64,000 nucleotides of DNA, from the NCBI GenBank assembly GCA_943737045.1, contig CALSFV010000283.1, positions 394,501 to 458,500 on the forward strand, given 5' to 3'. The position numbers were made by a program, and so were the translations under genes. Positions 19,173 through 30,020 of the stretch are shown piece by piece (positions within the stretch are counted from its first letter, which is position 1; the number at the start of each line of letters is the position of its first letter). The notes under the pieces are model-generated. The model searched no databases. It was given only the letters and a program-made list of their open reading frames with translations, and was not told where the DNA came from. Origin of the DNA: Parapristionchus giblindavisi. Taxonomy: Eukaryota > Nematoda > Chromadorea > Rhabditida > Diplogasteridae.

Positions 19173-22100
19173 ACAGGAAAAATAATTCCCTAGCTAACTA
19201 CCCTTTGGGAATTATACCCAGTCGAATAATTGAATAACTGAATAACGTATATATTTTCATTTTTAGAAATTTTTTAGTCATAAGATGATAGAACAAATTA
19301 CCTGCTTCGAAGTGCAGTGCCTCTTCGCGTGAGCGACGAACGGATATATCGAAGTCCCACTCGACGACGCCAACTCGCCACACTTCTGAACATTTCTCAC
19401 TATTTTATACTTATTCATCATGCAGCCTTTTTTACCCACCAAATTCATACATTTTCGGTACCCTCGCCGTTTATTTTTATATAGTAGGTCAATTCTCGAA
19501 ATAGGGTGGGTTGATTCACAAAATTCGTTATTTTCGCTTAAAAATAGTCTTTTTTAGCCTTAATTTTTATCAAATGGCCTAAAACGGGCCTTATATAGTG
19601 GGTCAATCCTCGTACTGCGAGGGTATAGCAATGCATGACCATATTTCGAAAATTGACCCACTATATTAAAATAATGGTGAGGGCAACGAAAATGTATCAG
19701 CACGCACCGAGCACTGTATCCGGCAAGGCAGATGGCCCTCTTGACCCGATTCATAGTATCCGTCCACTTCGATTTGCGGCCGACCCATCTCCTTAGTCAT
19801 CGTCAGTGAGTAGCTGTGATCTTGCGTATGATCCGAGATGACCGGACCTTGGCCCAAGATGACCGGAGCTCGAGCTGACCTGGCAGGAGCCCGATTTGAG
19901 ATGGCACCACGTCGGGGAGCCAGTCCGCGTCTGCGGAGCATGGGCACTTCGCGTGTTCTGGCGCAAGAAGAGGCGTATGCGTTTGGTACCGACGCGTCGG
20001 TACCCGGTACCGGATCCAGTACCGGATTACCGATCGTCGGAAAGAATCGGTGGACGTAGCCGCCGACATTGTGCGCGTCTATCGTCTCCAACACTTGGTC
20101 GTGAATGTCGATCGAGACGAAAGCTCCGTGGGCGGCTTTGTAGTGAGCCTTCAGCGCGCACTGCAATTTATTTATTTATTTATTCATATTTATTTAATTA
20201 TTTAAAGGGAGCGTAGCCTCACTCAATGGTCTCTCCGACGCGCAATGCTTTCTCGTGGTTAGAGAACAGAGAAATAGTGTGCACAATGTGAGAGAGACCA
20301 TTGAGAGAGGTAAAGTTTCCTTTAAAGGCACACCCCAAGCTAATCTTACTCTCCGCTTTGGCAATACACTCTCGTAGACAAAGAAAGCGAGAAAGTGTGG
20401 CCAGAGCGGAGAGTTTCAAATTAGCTCGGGTCATAGGTCGAATAGCTAGGTTATCGGTTTTCAAAATCCGGTTAGGTTTTTTCTTCAATTTTTGGCAAAT
20501 TTGGCTCAAAATCCGGTTGGTACTTTGTAACCCACTTTTCGACCTATGGCTCGGGTGTACCTTTAATTGTAAGAGAGAACAAACGCTTGATTACCCATCT
20601 GGCGGCGAGAAAGTCGCAGAAGCGGTGGCGGCAGCAGAAGACGATGCATCTTTGCATCATACGGCCGTGGTGCATGCACAGAATGTGCCGATCCAAGTAG
20701 TCTCGCTAAAGTTAGCGAGCTTATTTGTTAGATTTTGCACGCTATATAGCTGTCACAATGTACTTTCATCGTAATATGACTCAACGGTGGTTCTACTGAA
20801 GGTGGCCGGTTCCGTTTAGTGGAGGTTCACGGACTAGAACGGATCTGTGCGGCAAGGTTTTTTTTTATACCGTATATGCCATGCCGAAAACAGCATGAAA
20901 TTTAAAAATATTTTCGGCATAAATCTAAAAGATGATGAAAAAAATATTCATGCCGCACATCCCCGGCCTAGATAGAACCTAATGGCCGAAATGTGGTGTT
21001 GCATTTTCAAAACGAGTCGTTCGAAATAGTGTTACATTCGGAAACGTGTCCGTCAACTTTGATTTTGAAGTGTTTTGGGTGCCAAGTGGAAGACCCTTAT
21101 TGTCAATTGGGATACGGTAAGAAGTTACCGTAACCATGGATCAATAATGACTGACTACCGTAACTTTTTACAGTAATTTAATGATCCATCAGGGTTTTCC
21201 GCTCGAGACCGAAAACACTTCAAATTTCATGTTGACGGAGACGTTTTCCGAAACGTATATACGGCTTGCGCCCGTTTTGAAAATTTAACACCACATTAAT
21301 CTCACCCCTACTAACTACTATACGTCTCGTCATGTTTAAAAATATTAAATATATTAAATGACATTTAATATATATTTTAAAAAATACATTTAAATACACA
21401 TATATAAGTAAATAAATTTAAAAAATACATACGCTGATGAGTTTATTGCACACGACACATTGATGGGTCTCCAACGGTACCAATATTATCGGATGCCCCT
21501 GAAAAAAAAACTACTGTCTTCGTTAAATGGATCGTTACCTCACTGAATGTTCTCAGTCATACATGGGCGCCGACATGGGGGTACCCCCCCCCCCCCCCCT
21601 GTGAAATTAGGGCTTTTCGAAAATTTGTGGAATGCCCCTTGTAAAAATTAAATTTTTGAAAAAAAGTGAAGGTCCTCTGTAAAATTAACCATTTTTTCGT
21701 TCGGATGCCCCCTGTAGAATCGAGCTCCAGGTACCCCGCCCATATATGTTCTCAGCTGAGCGTATGCTTACATTTAAGAATAGGCAAACGCTTACCGGGT
21801 TGCTTACATTAAAGAAACAACCCGGCAAAAGTTCCTTCACAACCTGGCAGCCGAACTTCCAACCCTACGCTCATGAGAAAGAGGCGCTTACCACTACGCC
21901 ACCAGAGCACGCTACCGTGACTTGTATAACTCATAAGCATCTTTCAGGTCAATGCATTAGAAATATCATTTTTCAGTAAAGATTGCTTTCGATGCTTCAT
22001 GTCAACTTCAACGATTCTCTAAAATTCCAAAAGCTACGGCACACAGCAAAAATTTCATTTTTGAATGAATTATTGGGCACTACTTCAGAATATGGCACCA

Positions 22101-23692
22101 GTCCAAAATAATAGTATAATTGCCTAATATAAACGTCCTTTCCTTTGTGTTTATTTCATTTTTCATGTCCTTTTGGACTTGCCCGGTGTTCTGGTACCCT
22201 ATTCTGAAGTAGTGCCAATTATTGCCTAAATCGTTTTCATTTATGATTGAATTTTGGCTAATTCCGGTGGGTCGGGAGCCAACACAGGGTGGGTCTTGTC
22301 GCTAGCGACAATGCCGCCCACGTATGCTTCTAACAATAAGATTTCACTTCACTCATACGTGGCCGACTTTGCCGCTAGCGGCAAGAGCGATCCGATTTTG
22401 GCATCCCCCACCCAGCAGATTTTACCCAAAATCACTAACAAAAAGAAATAACCAGCTATGTAAAGTATGCGACCTTTAATTTCTAGCGGCAATGGCCGCT
22501 CACGCGTGACTTCACTCCATAGGTGGGCGCGTGAAAACGAATTCTTTTGCGCACAGCCTTGCCTTCCCTTGTGGGGCCTTGCGCAAAGCCTTCCCTCGCA
22601 AAAATTGGAAAATTTTCAGTCAAATATGCTAAAAAATGCCCATGCGCATGGCTTTGTTCTTCAATTCCCCGTTTTGCGCACAGCCTTTCCCCCAGCGTGC
22701 CCACCTATGCTTCACTCACCCTGATTGTGGTTCTCGGCGAGGCATCATATACAGACGTCGATGGCGTCCCCTCATATCTCCCGTCCATTCCATTCACTTC
22801 CTCTTTTTCGTCCAATTCCTCTTTCGTCCTGTTGTCGTCAATGACCTCACCAGAAGGCTTTACGTCGCCAGCATCAAACTACAACGAATTTAGTTTATCA
22901 ATGTTCCAAAACTGCCACCGTACCCAAAAACCCTCACCAATATCGCAAAATTAGCGAACGACAGCCATCGATCCCATTACGCCATAACATTTTCAATTTT
23001 AGGGAGAATATAATGGAATACAGAGTAAGAATAAGAATTATTAATCAAAACTAAAAGATCAAAGATCAAAGATTAAATGACTCACATCATGAGCAGATCC
23101 ATGAGGCCATCCCTGATTGTCGTTCTCGTCGATCTTGATCTCAGACTTGACCAGGCCAAATAATGCAGGTTCGGTGGGTTCAGTCGGTACCGTGCACGGA
23201 AACACGGGCAAGCCGAGACCCTCAAAATAAATATATTGTCATGGCCAATCAAAAACATCAGTGGTATCAACTAAATTAATGTTAAACGTAATTTTTTAAG
23301 ATAAGTACATAATTGATATAGATACTAAACAATTGTATTACTACTATCATAAATTGACATATATGATGTGAGTGGTGTCAGTCTGAAATATTGGGTTTGA
23401 GCATAGGTCGAATAGCTCACACAAATATCACATCGTGTCATTCATTTTGGCACAATTTCACCAACGAAATATCATGTGACGAAATAAATTGTCAAAGATC
23501 AAAGATCAAAGACCAAGATCAAAGTATTCACCTCTTCAGATGACTCGCCGGATCCAGAAGGCGCTTGGCCATCATATTCGATCTTGATGTCATGGCCTCT
23601 GTCATCCTCTTCATATTCTGTTTTGATCTCCGACTTGATCAGTGGCCTTGTCGGTTCGGAACAAGCGAACTCGAACATGCCGATACCCTAAA

Positions 23693-23745
<53 letters not shown>

Positions 23746-25464
23746 TAATAATGATAATAATGATACTACTAATCCACGGTTACGCAAGACTTTCACAAAT
23801 GTTGCGTATTTATTTATTTACGCCCGACGCGCGACAACAATTAAATGAACAACAACTGTATTAGCAACCGACAGCCATCGATGCTCTTATGCCATACCAT
23901 TTTCCTTTTTATGGAGAATATAATGGAATAAAGAGTAAGTAAAAGAATTATTAATCATTGTGATGAACTAAAAGATCAAAGATCAAAGATTAAATGACTC
24001 ACATCATGAGCAGACCCACAAGGCGATCCTTGATCATTCTCGTCGATCTTGATCTCAGACTTGACCATGCCAAATAATGCAGGTTCGGTCGGTTCAGTCG
24101 GTACCGGGCACGGAAACACGGACAAGCCGAGACCCTTAACATAAATATGTTGCCATGGCGAATCATAAAACATCACTGGTATCAACTAAAAATGGTTTTT
24201 AAATAAGTACATAATTGTTATAGATACTAAACAATTGAATTACTACTATTCCTAATTCGAACACGAAGGATATCATAGGTTTTCGATTTTCATTTGAATT
24301 TCGGCTCAAAAAGTTTTTGACAGGGCAAATTGAACACGGATAAGGTTATTTTCTGTTAAAATGATCATAATTTCATTTCGAAAACATGATCATGGCTCAA
24401 GAATGATCATGATAAATAAAGAATTTTTTTTAAAAGGTATGATGTCAAAGCTAAAGTTTGTGACATCGTAAAGTGACCTATATGATGTGAGCGGTGTTAG
24501 ACTGATATATTGGGTTTGAGCAAAGGTCGAATGGCTAGGTTATCGGTTTTCAAAATGCTGTCAGGTTTTTCGATTTTTGGCAAATTTGGCTCAAAATGCG
24601 GTCAGGCTTGGTACTTTGTAGCATACTTTTCGACCTATGGATTTGAGGTAGAATTGTCTAAAGTCGATTTAATACCTGTCTCATTTGCTCAATAATCGAA
24701 TTTTGATGAGGATGAAACTTGATTTCTTCTTCATATTCATCCCATTCTCGATCTTTCTCTGCAAATAACAAACTGTATGTCAAATATTATTTAGGTACTT
24801 TTCCTAGTCGTCAATCTGACACAATTTATCTCCCAAGAAGACGAATACTGTATATTTGATCACTTCTGATTTCAATGCCAAATGCACATCGTAACCAGAA
24901 TATTCTCTGCATTCAAATTCCATACTGTAACGTATCCATGATTTCCTTGTTTGCTATTTCGGAGATTAAAAGGGAATATTTTCAACTATCGATGGGGCAC
25001 CCAAGCCATTTATACTCATTTTCGATGCCCTCGCCGTTTTCCGCTCAAAATCGTCATTTTTGACTCCTTTTCGCATAAAGTGACAGAGAATATGTCATAT
25101 ATGGTGGGTCAATCCTCGCATTAGGGTATGAAAATGTATGTTTATACAACTCACGCTTGATGGTCGACTTTGGGAGGGGATCGGGCTCCTCGCTCTTCAC
25201 CCTGTCCATACTCAAATCGTTCCCGTTCTCTTCTTCCTTGGTCTCACGAGCTCGAGCGCAGTCAAACTGAAAAGGTAGAGATTCCGTAGAGATCCAAACA
25301 CTTTGAAAGTCAAAATGTAGAATGATCAAGCCAATCAACCTCTTTTAACTATTGTTTGACTTTCAAAGCAACAAGAAATTCAGGATAAAAGGGAATATGC
25401 AATCAGCAATTGGAATACCACTCACCTCCACTCCTTCACAACCTTCTTCACACACTACATTCAT
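13711..25464 (-). CDS. C2H2 array gene 3, 589 aa, 13 exons
   Basis: Exons: 25426-25464, 25155-25266, 24676-24758, 24003-24134, 23532-23687, 23086-23220, 22720-22878, 21433-21498, 20595-20705, 19708-20160, 19302-19385, 18973-19079, 13711-13843. They total 1,770 nt and are open to a TGA at 13711-13713. This is the best-preserved copy. Finger 1 is C286-x2-C289-x11-H301-x4-H306; finger 2 is C319-x4-C324-x12-H337-x4-H342; finger 3 is C481-x2-C484-x16-H501-x3-H505; finger 4 is C513-x4-C518-x12-H531-x4-H536. Introns cut fingers 1, 2 and 3, and the Cys and His ligands reunite only with these splice joins, which supports the model. The GLGLP-type acidic exon is present twice (24003 and 23086), flanking the IKSEIKTE exon. 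The last intron is 5.1 kb because two palindromic TTAA elements lie in it. Confidence 0.88.
13996..14391. mobile_element. Palindromic MITE (GGTATGTTCCCAACTTGT ends), copy 1
   Basis: Left TATGTTCCCAACTTGTACTG and right GACAAGTTGGGAGCATCCC are inverted; the interior repeats TGCTGATTACGAATC in both orientations. The equivalent place next to gene 4's terminal exon (about 27580) is empty. Confidence 0.75.
14652..14804. mobile_element. 153-base hairpin MITE in the left arm of element A
   Basis: GAGGCCATATGCATGAACG pairs with CGTTCATGCATACGGCCTC. The opposite arm of element A reads straight through (ACCGAGCCGGTCTC), proving a later insertion. Confidence 0.8.
14944..15267 (+). mobile_element. 324-base TIR element carrying a tRNA-like core, copy 2
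   Basis: Nearly identical to 11298-11621. TCAAA is duplicated at 14939-14943 and 15268-15272. It is inserted in one arm of the large palindrome 14642-17320; the other arm shows the uninterrupted sequence near 17160. Confidence 0.88.
17317..18737. mobile_element. Palindromic TTAA element B, 1.4 kb
   Basis: It shares the TTAA at 17317-17320 with element A and ends at TTAA 18734-18737. Inverted ends are GCACTATCTGAGAGAATTC and its partner. The arms pair around 18040. Each arm carries the same frame (SVDQKTHLDNSFLELAKDS...), at 17404-17607 and 18452-18727, possibly the relic of a captured or ancestral gene. Confidence 0.83.
18790..18957. mobile_element. Hairpin MITE (ACAGAGAAAAAATTCCCTAG), copy 1
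   Basis: TTCCCTAGTAATGTCTCTCT pairs with AGAGAGACATTACTAGGGAA. A relative lies at 38092-38222; gene 4 lacks it at the matching point (29800-29810). Confidence 0.75.
19134..19173. repeat. (ATT)n microsatellite
   Basis: About 13 units in the intron between exons 10 and 11 of gene 3. The paralogous intron of gene 4 has the same tract at 29979-30020. Confidence 0.9.
19430..19695. mobile_element. CATACATTTTCGGTACCCTC-family MITE(s)
   Basis: Left end CATACATTTTCGGTACCCTC, internal TATAGTGGGTCAAT motifs, and two right-hand ends (GAGGGTATAGCAATGCATG; GGGCAACGAAAATGTATC). It looks like one element with a partial second. Confidence 0.65.
20202..20325. mobile_element. Small TTAA MITE (TTAAAGGGAGCGTAGCCTC)
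   Basis: TTAA at 20202 and 20322, with inverted halves CTCAATGGTCTCTC and GAGAGACCATTGAG. A near-identical copy starts at 40277 in gene 5; others are at 39487 and 42265. Confidence 0.8.
20322..20566. mobile_element. TTAA MITE (AAGCTAATCTTACTCTCCGC family) with nested hAT MITE
   Basis: Abuts the previous element and shares its TTAA. Ends are TTAAAGGCACACCCCAAGC and GGGTGTACCTTTAA. A 117-base CATAGGTCGA element (20432-20548) sits inside, flanked by GCTCGGGT on both sides. Confidence 0.82.
20432..20548. mobile_element. CATAGGTCGA hAT-like MITE, 8-base TSD
   Basis: GCTCGGGT occurs at 20424-20431 and 20549-20556. Ends are CATAGGTCGAATAGCTAGG and TTTTCGACCTATG. The same insertion is present at 40516-40632, so it predates the duplication or was copied by gene conversion. 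Confidence 0.88.
20995..21298. mobile_element. Palindromic MITE (ATGTGGTGTTGCATTTTC)
   Basis: Inverted ends ATGTGGTGTT...AACACCACAT, with internal GGTTACGGTAACTTC-like palindromic sequence. Fragments of the family are at 7790, 33600 and 41660. Confidence 0.6.
21558..21748. mobile_element. CATACATGGGCG hAT-like MITE
   Basis: Ends CATACATGGGCGCCGAC and GGGCGCCCATATATG-like; TTCTCAGT/TTCTCAGC flank it, a 7 of 8 match. Confidence 0.75.
22518..22709. mobile_element. CATAGGTGGGCGCG hAT-like MITE, 8-base TSD
   Basis: CTTCACTC occurs at 22510-22517 and 22710-22717. Ends CATAGGTGGGCGCGTG and GCGTGCCCACCTATG. It lies directly beside the donor of gene 3 exon 7 (exon end at 22720), so the duplicated bases include the splice-site region. 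Confidence 0.87.
23693..23765. repeat. (AAT)n microsatellite next to a 3' splice site
   Basis: It starts five bases from the first base of gene 3 exon 5 (23687). Confidence 0.93.
24521..24639. mobile_element. CATAGGTCGA-family MITE
   Basis: GGTTTGAG and GATTTGAG flank it. The first end reads CAAAGGTCGA, a diverged terminus. It lies in the intron between exons 3 and 4 of gene 3. Confidence 0.75.
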
Positions 25465-25724
25465 TTACGCAGTCTTCCAGATTCAAGTACGAAACTGAAT
25501 AAAGGAAAAATCAACAGTGAAAGTTAACAAAGAAAAGTAATTTGGCGTTCAAAAGTTGCTAGAACGGACAAAAGGGAGAAGGAAGATAAATAGCCATAGT
25601 TCCTTATCGAAATAATGATGTACATTGTGTTTAAAACGTAATGAACGCGCAACTACGACGTAAAGCAATGCGCAACTACGACGTAAAGCATAATAGCGAC
25701 GATTTCTTCTCACAGCCATAATGC

Positions 25725-25802
25725 ATATCCGGCAAATAGCCATACACTCAATGGGAAAGCGCTCCTGCTCATCGCGCACCAACAACACACCACCATACCA
25801 AT
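25725..25802 (-). promoter_or_regulatory. Conserved upstream block, copy 3
   Basis: Same block, upstream of gene 3. Confidence 0.5.
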
Positions 25803-25937
25803 GCGCCAATGCATTTTTGCTTTGTAGAACTTTTTTGAAGTGTTTTTTTGTAGTAAATAGTCACGTTATCTTAACAATTCATCAAGAGATACTCTATACA
25901 CTGACTGAGTATGAAATACCCAAACAATTAATGTTTG

Positions 25938-26390
25938 AGCTCCGTCCCTTTGACTTGGGATAGACTCCATTCTCTTTCTCACAGCACATTAATCTATCAA
26001 TATACTACAATGGCAAAATCCAACGACAACAGTTTGCAAGTGAAGAGTTACAACATATTTCAGTTTTATACTGATGCACGCTCCTCCCCTTTGATTGTTC
26101 GGGGATGGACACAGCACTATTCAACTGACACCTACTAAATTAATAGTATTAATAGATGTACAACAATAAGTATACAAGCACTTTAAATGTAAATTTTAAA
26201 AGTTAGCTAATAATGTGTCCTATGGTGTTTCGGCCGCTACGTCTAGACACAATAAAGCTTTTTATGTATTATAGAACAGTCGTTGTTAACTATGCCAAAC
26301 GTGAAATGTAAGGTGGATCATCGAGTAAAAATACCCAAACAATTAGTGTTTATGCTCCGCCCCTCTGACTGGGGATGGGCACTATTCGCT
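25938..26390. promoter_or_regulatory. GC-box-like modules, three copies
   Basis: Copies at about 25940, 26080 and 26355 upstream of gene 3. The same threefold arrangement occurs upstream of gene 4, so it predates that duplication. Confidence 0.45.
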
Positions 26391-26432
26391 TTCCCTGCAC
26401 GTTAATCCATGAAGATACAATGACAACATACA

Positions 26433-26807
26433 CACGGAGGGCAATTTTCATTAAAAAGGGCGAGTATAGAATCTACCAAAAGTCAAAGTGATCGACAGAG
26501 AAATCGTGGTCAGACTCAAAAAATACGAAACGAATACCGTATATTTTCTGTTGATTGAGCCTCTTAATAGGTATTCTATTTCATCTGTATATTCTGTGTT
26601 CCTAGTTTTTTATATTACTTTAAGTTGTTGTGCATCTACCTAGACCGAAATAATTTGAGTAAATTCAAAAATGAGGGTAAAAACAGTGTTTAAAGATTTA
26701 TCACTGTGACCGTGAAATAGAATATACACGCACAGACTTTTTTACGGATATGGATGAAAACTTCACGGATACGGATGAAAGAATATTCGTACCCATTGCC
26801 CTCCGTG
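26433..26807. mobile_element. Transib-like element, 5-base TSD
   Basis: Ends CACGGAGGGCAAT and ATTGCCCTCCGTG; ATACA at 26428-26432 and 26808-26812. The paralogous stretch near 36520 (ACGACAACGTACAATGAG) lacks it. The CAC start and 5-base duplication fit Transib; no RAG1-like frame is present. Confidence 0.7.
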
Positions 26808-27079
26808 ATACAATGAGAACAATTTATAACTGAAGAGTAACAACGTGTTAACAACTTAACAATACCATATAATTATTTCTACGGCGAAAAACTCAATTGA
26901 AGCGAGAGCATATCAGAGTGTTGGAGTGTTTTTTAGCATCAGTCTGAATTAAGATTTATTTTCCAGAATTACATATCTAGCAACAAAAACTGTTTTCATA
27001 TTTACATAGAATGGAAAAAAACAATCAATCAATCAATTAATCAACAATTAATCAATCAATCAATTAAATCACAGAACAA

Positions 27080-29971
27080 TCAATTGTGTGATCTCTTCAG
27101 GACGGTAACATTCCACTTGCGTATACCGAAACAAATGTTCGGCAAGCGCGGCCAAAGTGTAGGGAAGCACTCGGAAAGGGCATTCTTCCACTTCTCCACC
27201 TCGATGTGTAAACTAAAAGCGATACATATACGATCAGTAGACATATTTTTGGTTTTAGTTCGGCTTTGAAATTTTATGTTCCTTGGATAAAAAAAAAGGT
27301 AAAGGTACAACCCGTTCAAGGCACACGAAGTCCTGCGGGTGATCTTTCAAGGCCAATTCAGTCCGGAGGGCCTAATCTCTTCTTCGGAACTACAATTCCC
27401 CTTTCGGGCGCCTTGGTGGGGAGGAGGCGGTGAAACGACCGGGAATCGAACCCAGGACAGATGGAATGATGGGGCGCGCCATAGACCACTACACCACGTC
27501 GCCTCGGATAATTTGAAAAAAACCTGGCACAACAGAATCTTGCATGACAAGTTTTCAATTTATGAGTGTCGTTTCAGTTTTTTTCCTAATTGGGAATATT
27601 TTCCTAATAGTAAGAGAGTTTTTCGCTCCGTACTAGTTGAGTATGCACTACTCCTTGTACTTATCCTACATACCCACCGCTCAATATATTATAGAATTAC
27701 AAGTTTTGCACATACCACGCCAAATGCCGAATATAGTAAACTTCTCCACCGTTGAGAAAAACGCACTCCAAATTTTCGGAAGGTTTTTTCGAACGTTTTT
27801 TCAATGCATATAATTTTATTTTTATTGAAAGTCCTATGAAATGATGAGGGAACGCCATAAAATTCGATAAAACTAGAGAAAATGGTATGTCGCGCGAAGA
27901 AGTGGGCGGAGTCTGAATATTGCGCGGCAAACAGCGGAATTTGTATTGTTCGGACAGTTTTAATTCTATAATACTATGAGCACATTACTAGGATGACTAA
28001 TGGAATGATCGATTGGTCTGCAGAGATGTCTGCAGATTATGCTAAGCGCCACCTGGATATATACGAAGATCATTCCCTTGTCCCAATCACTCCCCACTAC
28101 GTCCTTAAAGGGAGAGTTTCCCATAAATATATTGATTGAAATGCCGAAAATGTTCGAAATTGAAATTTTGTCCCACCACGAATTGACGAACTATCATACT
28201 GTAGTTTGAAGAAAGCGCGATTGATTTCCACGCTGGAGCTTGTCCGGAACATCGATATTTGATGCAAATCACATATTGATGCAGCGTACGCAAATCGAAA
28301 AATGAATATCTGCGCTGCCTCTTGATATAAACCGTCTATGCAAATGTGATGTCTCTTGGACAGACATATAGGGTGATGTAAACAATAAATTTTGGCAAAC
28401 TTGTGCTTTTTGCAGGTGCGTGACAACGGCAAACGATTGACAACTTTATCGGAGAACTTTGTTGTCAGACTTCAAAAAGTAAAACGATTGTAGTCAATGT
28501 ATGAAATAAATAAATGTGGCAACAGATAGAGACTATTTTGTAGTCAGACAAGAAAACTGAGGATGATACATGTCAGGACACATTAGTTCAGCCTCTGTAA
28601 TAGCGAGGCAACAATGAATGGCTAATCACGTTTTCCAACTTATAAAGAGGGCGAGGCGGATGCCAGACGGGTTTGGTGGGCTGCATTAGAGAGAGTGTGC
28701 GTGCGAGATGGCATCAAATGATTCTCTCTGTCACACTCTCCGCCGCGTCACCAAACCTGTCTGAGGTGCGCCGCTCTGACTAATGAACTATCGTCTCATT
28801 ATTATGAGGATGTGAAAATGCACCAAAAAATGGAATGACTAGAGAAATGTGCTTCTTTCTATTCAGACAACAAAAAATATTCGTTTTGATGTCAATGAGA
28901 AGGCAAGAATCGATTGACATCAAAAAGAAGATTTTTTGTTGTCTGACTAGAAAGAAGCACATTTCTCTGGTCATGACTTGTATCATCCTCATTTTTCTTG
29001 TCTGTCAACAGTTCATTCATTAATTGCAACCACAAATATTTTTTAGACACATTGACAACAATCTGTATTAAATTTGATGTCTGACTGCAATTGGGTGCGA
29101 TAAAGTTGTCAATCATTGTCACGCACCTGCAAAAAGCACAAGTTTGCCACAATTTATTGTTTACATCACCCTATATCACTTTCCAACAAAGGGCTAACAT
29201 CTCGGAACTTCTTCGGTTTCTGGCCACCCCCTCGTTCACCCCCCCCACTCCATTTCGATCTTTTCGATCGAATGGAGCGGTCGTCCTCACTAGGAGGACG
29301 ATGTCCACGGGGGCGAAATGCTCCCCGAGCTCTCCTCAAAATGGGAGACCTCTGGACTGAACCGGAGTGGTCTAGGGCGCTCTCTTTCGCCGTGCCTGAA
29401 GGGTTCGAATATCAGATTGCCGTGATTTTTGCTGATTTCTTTGAAATGCTCTAGTTCGACTTTTCCATATCCCACATGCATTTTCGAGCACCCACATTGT
29501 GAGTGAGCACTTTTGTCGATGAGGTCAGTTTTGAGACTCGAAACCCATCTAGGAATATGCGGGAGATCGAGATTAGTAATAATCACCCCATGTCGGGTCA
29601 CTTTTGAGTACTTGAGGTGTAGATCGGGTCAGTTTTGTTCTAATTACGGGTCAGTTTATAATTCGCAAAAAACAACAGATTGTGGGTGGGGCGAAAATGT
29701 ATGATATCCCGCGAATTTGAACGCATAATTCTCCAAGGGATACCGTCCCTTTAATAAAGTCTTGTAGTGATGGCTCTGTTCGTCCACGCATTGCACATTA
29801 CTTTAACCGTACTTACTTCGTCGTGAGCGGGGGTTCGGTCATCATGTGCCAGATAAGCATGTGGTCGAAAACGGTCGATCGCTCGGTCGATTCGAACCCG
29901 CACTCGGGAGCGGCACAGTGGTACTGGAAGAAAAGTTCACCATCATACGATATTATTAATAGCTGATTGAA

Positions 29972-30020
<49 letters not shown>

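Noticed and set aside
19666..20166. Separate 166-aa gene (and similar frames at 31099-31575 and 39654-40247)
   Set aside because: These are the long linker exons of genes 3, 4 and 5, not independent genes; the Met at the start lies in the intron.
27430..27505. Functional tRNA gene
   Set aside because: A and B boxes are good, but the 5' and 3' ends do not pair as an acceptor stem and an A-rich tail follows, which fits a SINE.
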